DNA of 64,000 nucleotides from Alphaproteobacteria bacterium (GCA_022600345.1 JAHZKP010000047.1:1-64000); one strand, 5' to 3'; shown: positions 38,972 through 49,567, counted from the first letter of the stretch. Notes: a model not told the origin generated them from the sequence alone. Translations and numbers: made by a program.

Positions 38972-39112
38972 TTCAGATCTCCGGAGCGATCATCAGGCGT
39001 GCGAGCATCGAGGATCTGACCGCAGCCGCATATTTAGCCGGTTGCATCGGGTGAGGTTTTCCGCTGCAACGACGTCTGTTGTACGCAATTTCGTGTCGAA
39101 CTGTACCGTTGC

Positions 39113-39724
39113 CTAACCGTTGCGAATGACGATGCGTTTGCGCAGGTCGAGGATTGCTGCGTCTTCGGGTGCGGGTTTCTTTTCCGTGGCCCGGTCGATG
39201 AGCGGCACAACGTAGGCGATCAGGAAGCCGCGCAATGATTCGCCGGTGGCGACGATATAGGGCCGCGACTTGGCCTCCCGGAACCAGGGGTATTGCTGAT
39301 TTTCGTCGGGCATGAAATGGAGGGCCAGCATGTAGGGAATGACAACGATGACGAAGCCGCGCGCGAGGCCGAATACGAACCCTAAGATGCGGTCAACCAT
39401 GCCGATCTGACTGTCGAGGATGGTGTCGGAGATCCGCGAGGTGATCAGGTGGACGACGATGAGGACGATCAGGAAGATCAAGCTGCCAACGACACCTTGC
39501 GCGACAATCAGACCGCTGCCTTCCGGCTGAAGTCCCATCTGGACGGCGATTTCTTCGGCAAACTTGCGATGATTGAGAATGAAGTAGAGGACAGCCAGTC
39601 CGGCGATGATCCACGACAGGATCGCCAGAAGCTCACGGGTCAGCCCTCTGTAGAGGGCGAGTAGGCCTGATATCAGCGCGATCGCGATGACGCCGATGTC
39701 CAGGTAGGTCAATGGACCGATCAT
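39113..39724 (-). CDS. cvpA: CvpA-family membrane protein
   Basis: 'YLDIGVIAIALISGLLALYRGLTRELLAILSWIIAGLAVLYF', 'MVDRILGFVFGLARGFVIV'. Confidence 0.92.
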   Translation of the reverse strand: MIGPLTYLDIGVIAIALISGLLALYRGLTRELLAILSWIIAGLAVLYFILNHRKFAEEIAVQMGLQPEGSGLIVAQGVVGSLIFLIVLIVVHLITSRISDTILDSQIGMVDRILGFVFGLARGFVIVVIPYMLALHFMPDENQQYPWFREAKSRPYIVATGESLRGFLIAYVVPLIDRATEKKPAPEDAAILDLRKRIVIRNG

Positions 39725-39779
39725 TTTTCGACAGGTCTCCCAAGCTCCAGGCCGCGTGGTGGCCAGTTACCGGCGCTTT

Positions 39780-41156
39780 TCACTTGCACGGTGAAAACGC
39801 CTCCGCAAGCAGTTTCAGATGCCCCAACCGATCTAGTTTCAGTTTGCCAGCCTTTTTGTCGACTTCACCTTGGGCGGGGATGACGGCGGATGCAAACCCG
39901 AGTTTCTCTGCCTCTTTGAGGCGAGTCGGCATGTGCGAGGACGCTCTGATTGCGCCTGATAGTGAGATTTCCCCAAAAAATACGCGATCGGTGGGAAGCG
40001 GAACACCGGAAAATGACGACAGAAGGGCTGCCGCGGCTGCGAGATCGGCGGAGGGTTCGTTGATTTTCATGCCGCCGGCGACGTTCAGATAGACATCGCA
40101 TTGGGCCAGAGAGACGCCGCAACGGGCGTCCAGGACGGCAAGCAGCATCGACAGGCGGTTGGTATCCCAGCCGATGACCGCGCGACGGGGGTTTCCCAGT
40201 GGCGAGGGGGCGACGAGGGCCTGTATCTCGACCAGTAGAGGGCGGGTGCCTTCCATGCCGGCGAATACGGCGGCTCCTGGAGCATCAACATCGCGGTCGC
40301 CCAGAAACAATTCGGAGGGGTTCTTTACCTCGCGCAGGCCCTTGGTGGCCATTTCAAAGACGCCGATTTCGTTTGTCGGGCCAAAACGGTTCTTTACCGT
40401 ACGCAGGATACGGAAGGCATGGCCGCGCTCGCCTTCGAAGTACAACACCGTATCGACCATGTGCTCGATGACCTTCGGGCCGGCGATGCTGCCTTCCTTG
40501 GTGACGTGGCCGACGAGGATCAGGGCGGAACCGGTGTGCTTGGCGTAGCGGATCAGGCTCTGGGTGGCAGCGCGGACCTGGCTGACGGTGCCAGGGGCTG
40601 CCTCCAGGGCATCGGCCCACAGCGTTTGGATGGAATCGATGATGATCAGGTCGGCGGGTTTGCCATCCGATAGCGTTGCCAAGATGTTGGCGAGGTTGGT
40701 TTCAGCGGCAAGTTCGACGGGGCACTCTGCCAGGTCGAGGCGTTCGGCGCGAAGGCGCACCTGGGCGACGGCTTCTTCGCCGGAGAAATAGACCGCGCGC
40801 CCGCCCTTGTTGGCGATGGCGGCTGCGACCTGGAGGAGAAGCGTCGATTTGCCGATGCCGGGTTCGCCGCCGATCAGCAGTGCGGATCCAGGAACGAACC
40901 CGCCGCCGGTCACTCGGTCGAGTTCTTCGACGCCGGTGTGGATGCGCGGGGTGTCCCTGGTTTCACCCTTGAGGCTTTCCAGTTGGATGACGCGGCCCTT
41001 GGAAGTCGAACTCAGGCCACTTCCAGGTGCCAGGGCGCCTGATTGCTCCTCAACCAGGGTGTTCCACTCGCCGCAACCAGCACATTTGCCAGCCCAGCGC
41101 GAGGCAACCGCGCCGCAGCTTTGGCAGACGAACTGGCTTTTTGCGGCCTTGGCCAT
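39780..41156 (-). CDS. radA: DNA repair protein RadA
   Basis: Zn finger 'FVCQSCGAVASRWAGKCAGCGEWNTLVEE', Walker A 'GGEPGIGKSTLLLQ', KNRFG 'TVKNRFGPTNEIGVFEM'. Confidence 0.97.
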   Translation of the reverse strand: MAKAAKSQFVCQSCGAVASRWAGKCAGCGEWNTLVEEQSGALAPGSGLSSTSKGRVIQLESLKGETRDTPRIHTGVEELDRVTGGGFVPGSALLIGGEPGIGKSTLLLQVAAAIANKGGRAVYFSGEEAVAQVRLRAERLDLAECPVELAAETNLANILATLSDGKPADLIIIDSIQTLWADALEAAPGTVSQVRAATQSLIRYAKHTGSALILVGHVTKEGSIAGPKVIEHMVDTVLYFEGERGHAFRILRTVKNRFGPTNEIGVFEMATKGLREVKNPSELFLGDRDVDAPGAAVFAGMEGTRPLLVEIQALVAPSPLGNPRRAVIGWDTNRLSMLLAVLDARCGVSLAQCDVYLNVAGGMKINEPSADLAAAAALLSSFSGVPLPTDRVFFGEISLSGAIRASSHMPTRLKEAEKLGFASAVIPAQGEVDKKAGKLKLDRLGHLKLLAEAFSPCK

Positions 41157-41159
41157 TGG

Positions 41160-42356
41160 TCAGGCCCCCGGGGCGGCGTTTTCGGGGCCGCCAAGGTAAA
41201 CGCGCGTAAAGCGGGGGCTGAGCCGGGTCAGGACCTCATAGCCGATGGTGCCCGACGACCGGCCGATATCTTCGATTGTGATGTGGGGACCGATAATCTG
41301 GGCCCACTGGCCGCGCTTCACCTCGACATCTTCCAGGTCAGTGATATCGACGGTGATCAGATCCATGGAGACGCGGCCGACAATCGGGCAGAGTTGGCCG
41401 GCGATTGCAACGTGGCCTCGGGTCTCCCCGTCGGCGGCGCTCAGGTGGCGCAGGTAGCCGTCGGCATAACCGGCTGCGATGACGGCAAGCCGGGTGAGGC
41501 GGTCGGGATGGAAGGTGGCTGAATAGCCGATCGTTTGGCCGGGCGCGACGTCGCGGACCTGGAGAACGCGGGCGTGGACCTCCAGGGCGGGTGCGACGGG
41601 AGATTGGCGGTCGGGTGAGGCCTGGCCGCCATAAATGGCGTAGCCGGGGCGGACCATCTCGAAGTGGAAGTTGGGGCCCAGCATCAGCCCGTCGGAAGCA
41701 GCAATGCTCAATGGAACGCTTGGCAATAAGGGCAGTAAGATTTGAAAGACCGAAAGCTGCTGTGCGTTCTTTGGGTTATGTGGCTCGTCGGCGCAGGCCA
41801 GATGGCTCATCACCAGTTTGACGTCGAGGCGGTCCAATAGGTGGGAATTAGCGGCCAGCTTGTGGATTTCAGGTGCGCTCAAGCCAAGACGGTTGAGGCC
41901 GGTGTCGACGTGCAGGGCGCACGGCACGGGTTCGAGGCGAGAGGGAGCAAGGGCTGCCCATTCTTCGGCCTCGGCTATGGTCGAGATGACCGGGAATGCG
42001 CCGATTTCCTTTGTGGCGGCGGCCGATCCGGGCATCAGGCCATCGAGGACGTAGACCGTTGCATTTGGCGCCAGCGAGCGGGCAACGCGTGCTTCGTCGA
42101 GCGTGGCGACGAAAAACGTTTCGGCGCCTGCACTAGAAAGGGCTGGAATAATGCGCTGGGCGCCTAGTCCGTAAGCGTCGGCCTTGACGACGGCAGCGCA
42201 GTTTGCGGCGCCGACGTGGTCATTCAACGCCTGCCAATTGGCGGCGATCTGGTCGAGGTCGACGATAATGACGCCGGCGGCCTGGGCCGGGATTTGCGTC
42301 TGAGCCCGGGCAAGCAGGCCGCTGCTAGCGCCAATGTCGTGGTTCTGGGTCATCAA
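41160..42356 (-). CDS. alr: Alanine racemase
   Basis: 'AAVVKADAYGLGAQRIIPAL', 'HVDTGLNRLGL', 'VSMDLITVDITDL'. Confidence 0.95.
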   Translation of the reverse strand: MMTQNHDIGASSGLLARAQTQIPAQAAGVIIVDLDQIAANWQALNDHVGAANCAAVVKADAYGLGAQRIIPALSSAGAETFFVATLDEARVARSLAPNATVYVLDGLMPGSAAATKEIGAFPVISTIAEAEEWAALAPSRLEPVPCALHVDTGLNRLGLSAPEIHKLAANSHLLDRLDVKLVMSHLACADEPHNPKNAQQLSVFQILLPLLPSVPLSIAASDGLMLGPNFHFEMVRPGYAIYGGQASPDRQSPVAPALEVHARVLQVRDVAPGQTIGYSATFHPDRLTRLAVIAAGYADGYLRHLSAADGETRGHVAIAGQLCPIVGRVSMDLITVDITDLEDVEVKRGQWAQIIGPHITIEDIGRSSGTIGYEVLTRLSPRFTRVYLGGPENAAPGA

Positions 42357-43873
42357 TCCGTTTTACCTGCAAGCGGGTGGTCGGGAGCGAGGTTGTCGAA
42401 GCGCGTGAATTCACCGGTGAACTGCAGCCTCACGGTGCCGGTCGGGCCGTGACGCTGCTTGCCGATGATGACTTCGCCGATGCCTTTGACGGCTTCCAGC
42501 TCGGTCTGCCACTTCTGGTGTTGCTCGACATCATTAAGACCCGGCTCGGCACGTTGGATATAGTACTCTTCGCGGAAGACGAACAGTACAACATCGGCGT
42601 CCTGCTCGATGGAGCCCGATTCACGCAGGTCTGAGAGCTGGGGACGCTTGTCTTCGCGTTGTTCAACCTGACGGGAAAGCTGGGACAAGGCTATCAGCGG
42701 TACTTCCAGTTCCTTGGCGAGTGCCTTCAGGCCGGTGGTGATTTCGGTGACCTCCTGGACGCGGCCGCCGGCAGCTTTCGAGGCTGAACCGGAGAGAAGC
42801 TGGATATAGTCGACGATGAGCAGGTCGAGGCCGCGCTGGCGCTTGAGTTTGCGGGCTCGCGCGGTCAACTGCGCAATCGAGATGCCACCGGTCTGGTCGA
42901 TGTAGAGGTGGGCGTGGTTGAGCATGACGGAAGCATCCATCAGGCGCTTGAACTCGTCTTCGTCGATTTTACCGCGGCGGATCGAGTTCGATGGGATCTC
43001 GGCGGTCTCCGAGAGGATACGCGATGCAAGCTGCTCGGCTGACATTTCCAGGGAGAAGAAGCCGACGACGGCTGGTTCTGGAGGCCCGTCGGGGTTCTCC
43101 TGGTGGCGCTGGAGGCGCTTTTGAGCGGCAACGTTGACGGCGATGTTGGTTGCCAGCGCGGTCTTACCCATCGACGGGCGGCCGGCAAGGATGATGAGGT
43201 CGGAGGGTTGCAGGCCGCCCATCATGTTGTCGAGATCCGACAGGCCAGATGGCAGGCCGGACAAATCGCTGCCGCGCATGCGGGCGTTGTTGGCGACCTC
43301 GATGGCCTGGTTCATTGCGGTGGGGAAGTCGAGGAAGCCCTGGCCGTATTTGTCCTGTTCGGCGATGGCATAGAGTAGCTTTTCGGCTTCTTCGACCTGT
43401 GTCTTTGGAGGCTGATCAACTGGGCTGTCGTAGGCCGTGTTGACCATGTCCTCGCCGATCATGATCAGTTTGCGGCGGGTGGCCAGGTCGTGAATGGTGC
43501 GGGCGTATTCGCGTGCGTTGATCACGGTGGTGGCATTTTCGGCAAGCCGCCACAGGTATTCAGGTACCGTCAGGTCGGCGTCGATGGGCTCAGCGTTCTC
43601 AAAGAACGTGCGCAGCGTCGTGGGGGTCACGGTCTTGCTGGCGTGGATGAGGCTCTGGATCGTTTCGAAGATGGTGGCGTGGAGCGGGTCGTAGAAGTGC
43701 TCGACGCGCAGGAAGTCGGAGATTTTGTCGAGGACTTCATTGTTGACCAGGAGCGCGCCCAACAGGGCCTGTTCGGCCTCAATGTTGTGCGGGACCTGAC
43801 GGAAGGTGACGGGCTCGTCGGCAGTTGCTGCGGACTTGAGCTGATCGGTCGGGAGGAGAGCTTGCTGTGTCAT
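42353..43873 (-). CDS. dnaB: Replicative DNA helicase DnaB
   Basis: 'VPHNIEAEQALLGALLVNNE', Walker A 'LAGRPSMGKTALATNIAVN', 'LLIVDYIQLLSG', 'LSQLSRQVEQREDKRPQLSDLRESGSIEQDADVVLF'; no intein interruption. Confidence 0.97.
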   Translation of the reverse strand: MTQQALLPTDQLKSAATADEPVTFRQVPHNIEAEQALLGALLVNNEVLDKISDFLRVEHFYDPLHATIFETIQSLIHASKTVTPTTLRTFFENAEPIDADLTVPEYLWRLAENATTVINAREYARTIHDLATRRKLIMIGEDMVNTAYDSPVDQPPKTQVEEAEKLLYAIAEQDKYGQGFLDFPTAMNQAIEVANNARMRGSDLSGLPSGLSDLDNMMGGLQPSDLIILAGRPSMGKTALATNIAVNVAAQKRLQRHQENPDGPPEPAVVGFFSLEMSAEQLASRILSETAEIPSNSIRRGKIDEDEFKRLMDASVMLNHAHLYIDQTGGISIAQLTARARKLKRQRGLDLLIVDYIQLLSGSASKAAGGRVQEVTEITTGLKALAKELEVPLIALSQLSRQVEQREDKRPQLSDLRESGSIEQDADVVLFVFREEYYIQRAEPGLNDVEQHQKWQTELEAVKGIGEVIIGKQRHGPTGTVRLQFTGEFTRFDNLAPDHPLAGKTD

Positions 43874-44027
43874 GCTCTTCTCGTAGGCCGGGGCGTGATT
43901 CAGATCATGTGATTCGGTTGGGTCAAGCGAAGCTTATCCAAGGTATGCACAGGTTCAGGTGAACCGGTCCGTTTCGATCTGGATACGTCGCTTGACCCGT
44001 TTCATGCTTGCCAACAGCGTTTTTGTC

Positions 44028-44651
44028 TTAGGCGTTGGATTCGGCGGGTGGGTTTTCTTCGGTGCCATCCTGGCTGGCGGGCTCTTCGCTGCCGTGATCG
44101 TCGTCATAGCCGCGGTCATCGGCGTCGGGGTCGAAGGTTTCAAGCTCCAACTCTTCGTCCTTGATGACGGTGACGTCTTCGCCGCGGGCCTGGCGCTCGG
44201 CTTCGTCCTCGGTGCGCGCAACGTTGACTTTGACGGTCACGTCGACTTCGGGGTGAAGCGAGATTGAAACGTCGTGAACGCCCAGTTCCTTGATCGGTGA
44301 GGCGAGGCTGACCTGGCCACGGGTGACGCTGAAGCCACCTTCGGTTACGGCCTCGGCGATGTCGCGGGTGGAAACGGAGCCGTAAAGCTGGCCGGTGTCG
44401 CCGGCCTGGCGAATGGCGATGAAGGACTGGCCGGAGAGCTTTTCAGCAATGGTTTCAGCTTCGGACTTCTTTTCCAGGTTGTTGGCTTCGAGCTGGACGC
44501 GCTGGGTTTCGAAATAGACCTTGTTGGCTTCGGTGGCGCGAAGGGCCTTTTTCTGCGGCAACAGGAAGTTGCGGGCATAGCCGTTCTTGACGTTGACGAC
44601 ATCGCCCATCTGGCCCAGATGGCCGATTCTTTCGAGCAGGATGACTAGCAT
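44028..44651 (-). CDS. rplI: 50S ribosomal protein bL9
   Basis: '[43 protein letters not shown]' with acidic C-terminal extension. Confidence 0.96.
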   Translation of the reverse strand: MLVILLERIGHLGQMGDVVNVKNGYARNFLLPQKKALRATEANKVYFETQRVQLEANNLEKKSEAETIAEKLSGQSFIAIRQAGDTGQLYGSVSTRDIAEAVTEGGFSVTRGQVSLASPIKELGVHDVSISLHPEVDVTVKVNVARTEDEAERQARGEDVTVIKDEELELETFDPDADDRGYDDDHGSEEPASQDGTEENPPAESNA

Positions 44652-44745
44652 GGAATTAACTCCTCAGTTTTTTTGATTCGTCGAGTTTGGTTGTTCGTTT
44701 TTGATGACCGGATCGTTGCCGGATCTGAGCCCAGCGGTATGCCGG

Positions 44746-45831
44746 CTAATCTGGGTTGCCTGGACCTGGCCCCGTTCCCGAATGCGGGCCGGATGGAGGG
44801 CCTGGAGGCCTTTGCATGAAGTCGCGTTTGAGTGGCGAGAAGGGCTCGGTCAATCCGATGAGGGCCACCAGGAGTGCAAAGCCGGTATTGAAGATGAACA
44901 TCGCCAGGTAGATCGCCCAAAGGATCAGGCCGCGCCATTGATTGCCGCGCGTTACGTAGTGGATGACGGCCAGCCCGAGTACGACGTAGGCAAAGAACGC
45001 TCCGCCTGCTGCTGCTGAGGCGATCATGCCGGGAAAGCCGGTCAACAGCATGGAAGCGATCAACGTGCCGGCAAGTGCAAGCGAAGCACCCGATGGGAAT
45101 GTCATGGCGGCGATGTCGGGCCAGGGACGGCTGAGGTATCCTGACGTCTGGGTGATGCGGGCTGCGGTGAACAGGTTCAAAAGCAGGATCGCGGTCATCA
45201 GGATGGCGGACGCGGCGGGCAGTAGGGCGACAGTGACCTTGGTCATGGTTTCAAGGTCGGCATCTGACAGTTTGGTGCCGTCAGCCTGCTGCGAGACGGT
45301 TTGTTCAATGGCCTGGCGGAGGACTTTTTGCAGGGTTGATTGAATGTCGCCGCCAGTTGCGCCCAACAGTGTCAGGAGCAGGACCGACAACATGGTGCCC
45401 AGGACGGCGGCCCATATGACAAGCCGACCGACTGGATACCATTCGATCACGGCCTGCCCATCGGGGCCGACCACCGGACGGTTCAGCGTGGCAAGGTAGG
45501 TCAATAGAACGGCCGGGCCCAATTGGGCGGTGGCTGAAATAAAGCCGATCAAAGGGCCGGCCAGCAGCGTCAATGCAATACCAGCGGTGATCGCCGCGAT
45601 CGCGCCTGTGGCCCAGCCCAGTCCCAAACCGGCGAGGAACACTGGCAGCGGGGCTGTGACGAACAACATGAATTGGATGGGGGGCGAGCCGGTGGTGGCC
45701 GACATCAAGGCGATAAATGAGATAAGGCCGGCGCCAAGGCCTGCAAGTAGGTTTCGCGACATGATCAGTCCAGCTGTCCCGCGGGGTTCGCGGTTAGAGC
45801 CAGAGCGCCCGGATTTAGGCGTCTGACCCAA
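44746..45831 (-). CDS. DUF2232-type polytopic membrane protein
   Basis: Multiple hydrophobic segments; located between rpsR and rplI as in related genomes. Confidence 0.8.
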   Translation of the reverse strand: MGQTPKSGRSGSNREPRGTAGLIMSRNLLAGLGAGLISFIALMSATTGSPPIQFMLFVTAPLPVFLAGLGLGWATGAIAAITAGIALTLLAGPLIGFISATAQLGPAVLLTYLATLNRPVVGPDGQAVIEWYPVGRLVIWAAVLGTMLSVLLLTLLGATGGDIQSTLQKVLRQAIEQTVSQQADGTKLSDADLETMTKVTVALLPAASAILMTAILLLNLFTAARITQTSGYLSRPWPDIAAMTFPSGASLALAGTLIASMLLTGFPGMIASAAAGGAFFAYVVLGLAVIHYVTRGNQWRGLILWAIYLAMFIFNTGFALLVALIGLTEPFSPLKRDFMQRPPGPPSGPHSGTGPGPGNPD

Positions 45832-45955
45832 CCTGAAGGAAGGTCCAATCCGGCCGCATTATCCAATGTGGCGGGGGTTGGTGCTTGTTTTCGTGTTGAA
45901 TATCGTTTCTGTGCGCCCGGCAACCGTGGTTGGCTGCCGGGCGGAGAGCGGTTGA

Positions 45956-46192
45956 TTATTTGATCACGTAGGGAAGGAAGCCAAGGAAGCGGGCGCGCTT
46001 GATGGCGCGGGCCAGTTCACGTTGCTTTTTTGCCGATACGGCCGTGATACGACTGGGTACGATCTTGCCGCGCTCGGAGACGTAGCGGCTCAGGAGGCGC
46101 ACATCCTTGTAGTCGATCTTGGGTGCGTTATCTCCCGAGAACGGGCAGGTCTTGCGGCGGCGATTGAAGGGGCGGCGTGGTGCTGCGGCCAT
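45956..46192 (-). CDS. rpsR: 30S ribosomal protein bS18
   Basis: '[65 protein letters not shown]'. Confidence 0.97.
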   Translation of the reverse strand: MAAAPRRPFNRRRKTCPFSGDNAPKIDYKDVRLLSRYVSERGKIVPSRITAVSAKKQRELARAIKRARFLGFLPYVIK

Positions 46193-46195
46193 GAT

Positions 46196-46660
46196 CTATT
46201 CTCCCGCTGCTGGTGGTGTTGGTGAATTGTCACGGGGTTCGCGATCCGGGCGCGGGGGCCGGGGGCCGCGATCTCCACCGCGTGGGCCGCCGCGGGGACC
46301 GCCGCGCGGGCCGCCGCGTCCGCCGCGGTCATCGCGATCGGACTTGCGCATCATCACCGATGGTTCGGTTTCGTGATCGTCGACGCGAATGGTCATGAAG
46401 CGGATGATGTCGGTGGATAGGCGCATGCGCCGTTCCATTTCATCAAGGGCTGCTGGCGGTGCATCGATGTTGAGCATCGAGTAGTGCGCCTTGCGGGACT
46501 TCTTGATCTTGTAGGCGAGCGATTTGAGGCCCCAATATTCCGTGCGGACGACTTTGCCGCCGGCTTCTGCCAGAATGTCGGAGAATTCTTTGGTTAGCTG
46601 CTCGACCTGGGCGCTGGAAGCGTCCTGACGGGCGAGGAAGACATGCTCGTAGAGCGGCAT
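46196..46660 (-). CDS. rpsF: 30S ribosomal protein bS6 with Arg/Gly-rich C-terminal tail (ORF opens at 46822; start [13 protein letters not shown])
   Basis: '[82 protein letters not shown]'. Confidence 0.95.
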   Translation of the reverse strand: MPLYEHVFLARQDASSAQVEQLTKEFSDILAEAGGKVVRTEYWGLKSLAYKIKKSRKAHYSMLNIDAPPAALDEMERRMRLSTDIIRFMTIRVDDHETEPSVMMRKSDRDDRGGRGGPRGGPRGGPRGGDRGPRPPRPDREPRDNSPTPPAAGE

Positions 46661-47076
46661 GCGGTTGTGCCTTTCTTTCAATTCAAATTTGGCCCGGCGC
46701 ATAGCCCCTTGCGGGCCTGGACACTTTTGATCCACCGCCAATGATGATTGGCGGCTTGAAAAAGCGGTGAAAGGCCCACCAGAGATACCCACGAGAGCGG
46801 AGACACGGGAAGAATGGGACATAAGCCCACATGAACCATGCTAGATGCACAGCCTTCCGTTCAGCCCCCAACCGGACGCGAAGGAGGCTTTATAGACCGA
46901 TTTGGCAATGAAGCAAGTGCGATTTTTACCGCTGGGTCTGCCGATTTGCCGGGCTAGGAAGCGTTGGCGGGCGTGCGTAAATCAGGCGGTGCGCTTGACT
47001 TGAGCAGCCAAGCTGTGCTCTTGCCGCTGCCATCGGTTCCTTATTCACAACTTCAAGCTGGGCAGCGCGAGAACTC

Positions 47077-48024
47077 ATGAGCACTGCATTTGTATTCCCC
47101 GGGCAGGGTAGCCAGGACGTTGGCATGGGCCAGGCTTTAGCGAAGGAATTCGCTGTTGCTCGTGCCGTTTTCGATGAAATCGACGAGTCGCTGGGCCAAA
47201 AGCTGTCGTCGGTCATGTGGGAGGGGCCTAAAGAGGACCTGACGCTGACCGAAAATGCGCAACCCGCGCTGATGGCCGTATCTCTGGCGGTTATGCGCGT
47301 GCTGGAGGAAGAGCACGGATTTGTGCTTGCCGATAAGGTCAAGTTCGTTGCCGGTCACTCGTTGGGTGAATATTCGGCGTTGGCGGCAGCCGGGGCGTTG
47401 ACGATTTCCGATACGGCAAAGCTCCTGCGGCTGCGCGGCAAGGCGATGCAGGCTGCTGTTCCGGTGGGGCAGGGGGCGATGGCGGCGCTGCTAGGTGCGA
47501 ATGTGGAGACAGCCCGCAAGGTGGCTGAAGAAGCCGCACAGGGTGAAGTTTGCCAGATCGCCAATGATAACGATCCAAGCCAGGTTGTGGTGTCGGGTGA
47601 CAGGGATGCTGTCGGCCGGGTCGGTGAGATCGGCAAAGCACATGGAATCCGCAGGGCTGTGCCACTTCCGGTGTCAGCACCGTTTCATTGCGCGCTGATG
47701 CAACCTGCGGCAGATGCGATGGCCGAAGCGCTGGCTGGCGTCGAGGTCAAGGCCCCAGTCGTTCCGGTTATTGCAAACGTGTTGGCCGGGCCGGTGACGG
47801 AGCCAGCAGAAATTCGCCAACGGCTGGTTGAACAGGTTGTCGGCACGGTTCGCTGGCGCGAAAGTGTTCTCTACATGACAGCCAACGGCATTACGGATGT
47901 CTATGAGATCGGGTCGGGAAAGGTGCTGGCCGGTCTTGTTAAGCGGACCGACAAGAGCCTTAATTCCGCGAGCATTGGTACGCCTGAAGACATTGCCGCG
48001 CAGGCGCCGGCAATGACGGGCTGA
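47077..48024 (+). CDS. fabD: Malonyl-CoA:ACP S-malonyltransferase
   Basis: 'MSTAFVFPGQGSQDVGMGQALA', 'VAGHSLGEYSALAAAGAL', 'VSAPFHCALMQPAADAMAEAL'. Confidence 0.97.
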   Translation: MSTAFVFPGQGSQDVGMGQALAKEFAVARAVFDEIDESLGQKLSSVMWEGPKEDLTLTENAQPALMAVSLAVMRVLEEEHGFVLADKVKFVAGHSLGEYSALAAAGALTISDTAKLLRLRGKAMQAAVPVGQGAMAALLGANVETARKVAEEAAQGEVCQIANDNDPSQVVVSGDRDAVGRVGEIGKAHGIRRAVPLPVSAPFHCALMQPAADAMAEALAGVEVKAPVVPVIANVLAGPVTEPAEIRQRLVEQVVGTVRWRESVLYMTANGITDVYEIGSGKVLAGLVKRTDKSLNSASIGTPEDIAAQAPAMTG

Positions 48025-48045
48025 ATGAGGAAACAGAACAACGAT

Positions 48046-48789
48046 ATGTTTGATCTTACAGGTAAAAACGCACTTGTGACGGGTGCCACCGGTGGCATCG
48101 GGGGGGCGATTGCACGCGCCTTCCATAAAGCTGGCGCGACGGTTGCGATTTCAGGGCGGCGCAAGGAACGGTTGGATGAACTGGCGGCCGAACTTGGTGA
48201 GCGGGTTCATGTGTTGCCATGCGATCTGGGAAACCGTGAAGAGGTTGCCGGGCTGGTGGACGGCGCAATTGCGGCAATGGGGCAACTGGACATTATCGTC
48301 AACAATGCCGGTCTGACCCGGGACAACTTGTTCATGGTGATGAAGGACGAGGAATGGGACGATGTCATTGCCGTCAATCTCACCGCGACGTTCATGCTGA
48401 TGCGGGCAGCGTCGCGCCATATGATGCGCAATCGTTCGGGTTATGGGCGGATTATCAACATTGCGTCGGTCTCTGGCGTGTTTGGCAACCCAGGTCAGGG
48501 TAACTATGCTGCCTCCAAGTCGGGCATGATCGGGATGACCAAGTCGCTGGCTCGTGAGGTTGCTTCGCGCGGTATTACCGCCAACTGTATCGCTCCTGGA
48601 TTCATCAAGACGGAAATGACGGCTGCGCTGAATGAAAAGCAGACAACCGAGATTTCCAAAATGATCCCGGCCCAGCGCTTCGGCGAAGCTGACGATATTG
48701 CAGCAGGTGCGTTGTATCTGGCCAGCGATTCAGGGGGCTATGTGACGGGGCAGACGCTGCACGTGAACGGCGGGATGGCGATGGTCTAG
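48046..48789 (+). CDS. fabG: 3-oxoacyl-ACP reductase (ORF opens at 48025)
   Basis: 'MFDLTGKNALVTGATGGIGGAIARAFHKAGA', 'NYAASKSGMIGMTKSLAREVASRGITANCIAPGFI', 'TGQTLHVNGGMAMV'. Confidence 0.97.
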   Translation: MFDLTGKNALVTGATGGIGGAIARAFHKAGATVAISGRRKERLDELAAELGERVHVLPCDLGNREEVAGLVDGAIAAMGQLDIIVNNAGLTRDNLFMVMKDEEWDDVIAVNLTATFMLMRAASRHMMRNRSGYGRIINIASVSGVFGNPGQGNYAASKSGMIGMTKSLAREVASRGITANCIAPGFIKTEMTAALNEKQTTEISKMIPAQRFGEADDIAAGALYLASDSGGYVTGQTLHVNGGMAMV

Positions 48790-48940
48790 CTAAAAGTAAA
48801 AGTGTCTACCGGTGCGGTTCCTGCTAATTGAATGAACCACAGGTTTTAAAATGCGCCTTGGATGGTGCTGCCACATGTCCGAGCGTCAACTGGTCAAGCC
48901 CGTGGAAGTGTGTTAACGAGCCTTCGCCTTACAGGCGCAG

Positions 48941-48963
48941 AGCCCTAAGATCAGGGCTTTTTA
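48941..48963 (+). terminator. Rho-independent-like terminator between fabG and acpP
   Basis: AGCCCT-aagatc-AGGGCT followed by a short T tract (read from sequence). Confidence 0.65.
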
Positions 48964-49118
48964 TGTACCTGTTTGACTACTCGCTAGCCCACAGACTCAA
49001 CGGCCGCCTTGAAACGGGTTGCGCTCTGCAGGACGGCTGAACGAAGAAAAGTAAGTTTGCCGGCGGCCGCAATGGCTGCCATTAGAAAATGCCACAAAAC
49101 TAAAGAGGACGAATTACT

Positions 49119-49361
49119 ATGAGCGAAGTCGCAGAGCGCGTGAAAAAGATCGTCGTCGAGCACCTGGGCGTTGAAGCTGAAAAGGTTTCTGAATCGGCCA
49201 GCTTTATCGATGACCTGGGTGCAGACAGCCTTGACACAGTCGAACTGGTTATGGCGTTTGAAGAAGAATTCGGGTGCGAAATTCCCGACGATGCCGCCGA
49301 GCACATCCTGACGGTCGGCGATGCGGTGAAGTTCCTTGAAAAGAACGCCAGCGCAGCCTGA
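49119..49361 (+). CDS. acpP: Acyl carrier protein
   Basis: '[58 protein letters not shown]' with DSL motif. Confidence 0.98.
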   Translation: MSEVAERVKKIVVEHLGVEAEKVSESASFIDDLGADSLDTVELVMAFEEEFGCEIPDDAAEHILTVGDAVKFLEKNASAA

Positions 49362-49567
49362 TTGGCGGTGAAAGGTAGCGTTTTTCCGGGGGGAACGACG
49401 CGCAAGTCCGGGTGATATCGGGAAACTGCCTGTAGGCGGTTTCCATGAATGGCAAAGGGGGAAGCCTTTTAACGGCTGCTTCCAAGCTAATATGAAATCC
49501 GGGGACATGGGGGAAGTGCACATGGGTAGGGCAATACCCATGTCTCGTTGTAATGGAAGGTATCTTA

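Noticed and set aside
38099-39019. 306-aa plus-strand ORF antisense to purF
   Set aside because: Antisense shadow of purF; repetitive D/G/V/A composition.
43959-44267. 102-aa hydrophobic plus-strand ORF overlapping the 3' end of rplI
   Set aside because: Looks like a membrane peptide, but it is the complement of the acidic repetitive rplI C-terminus; likely chance.
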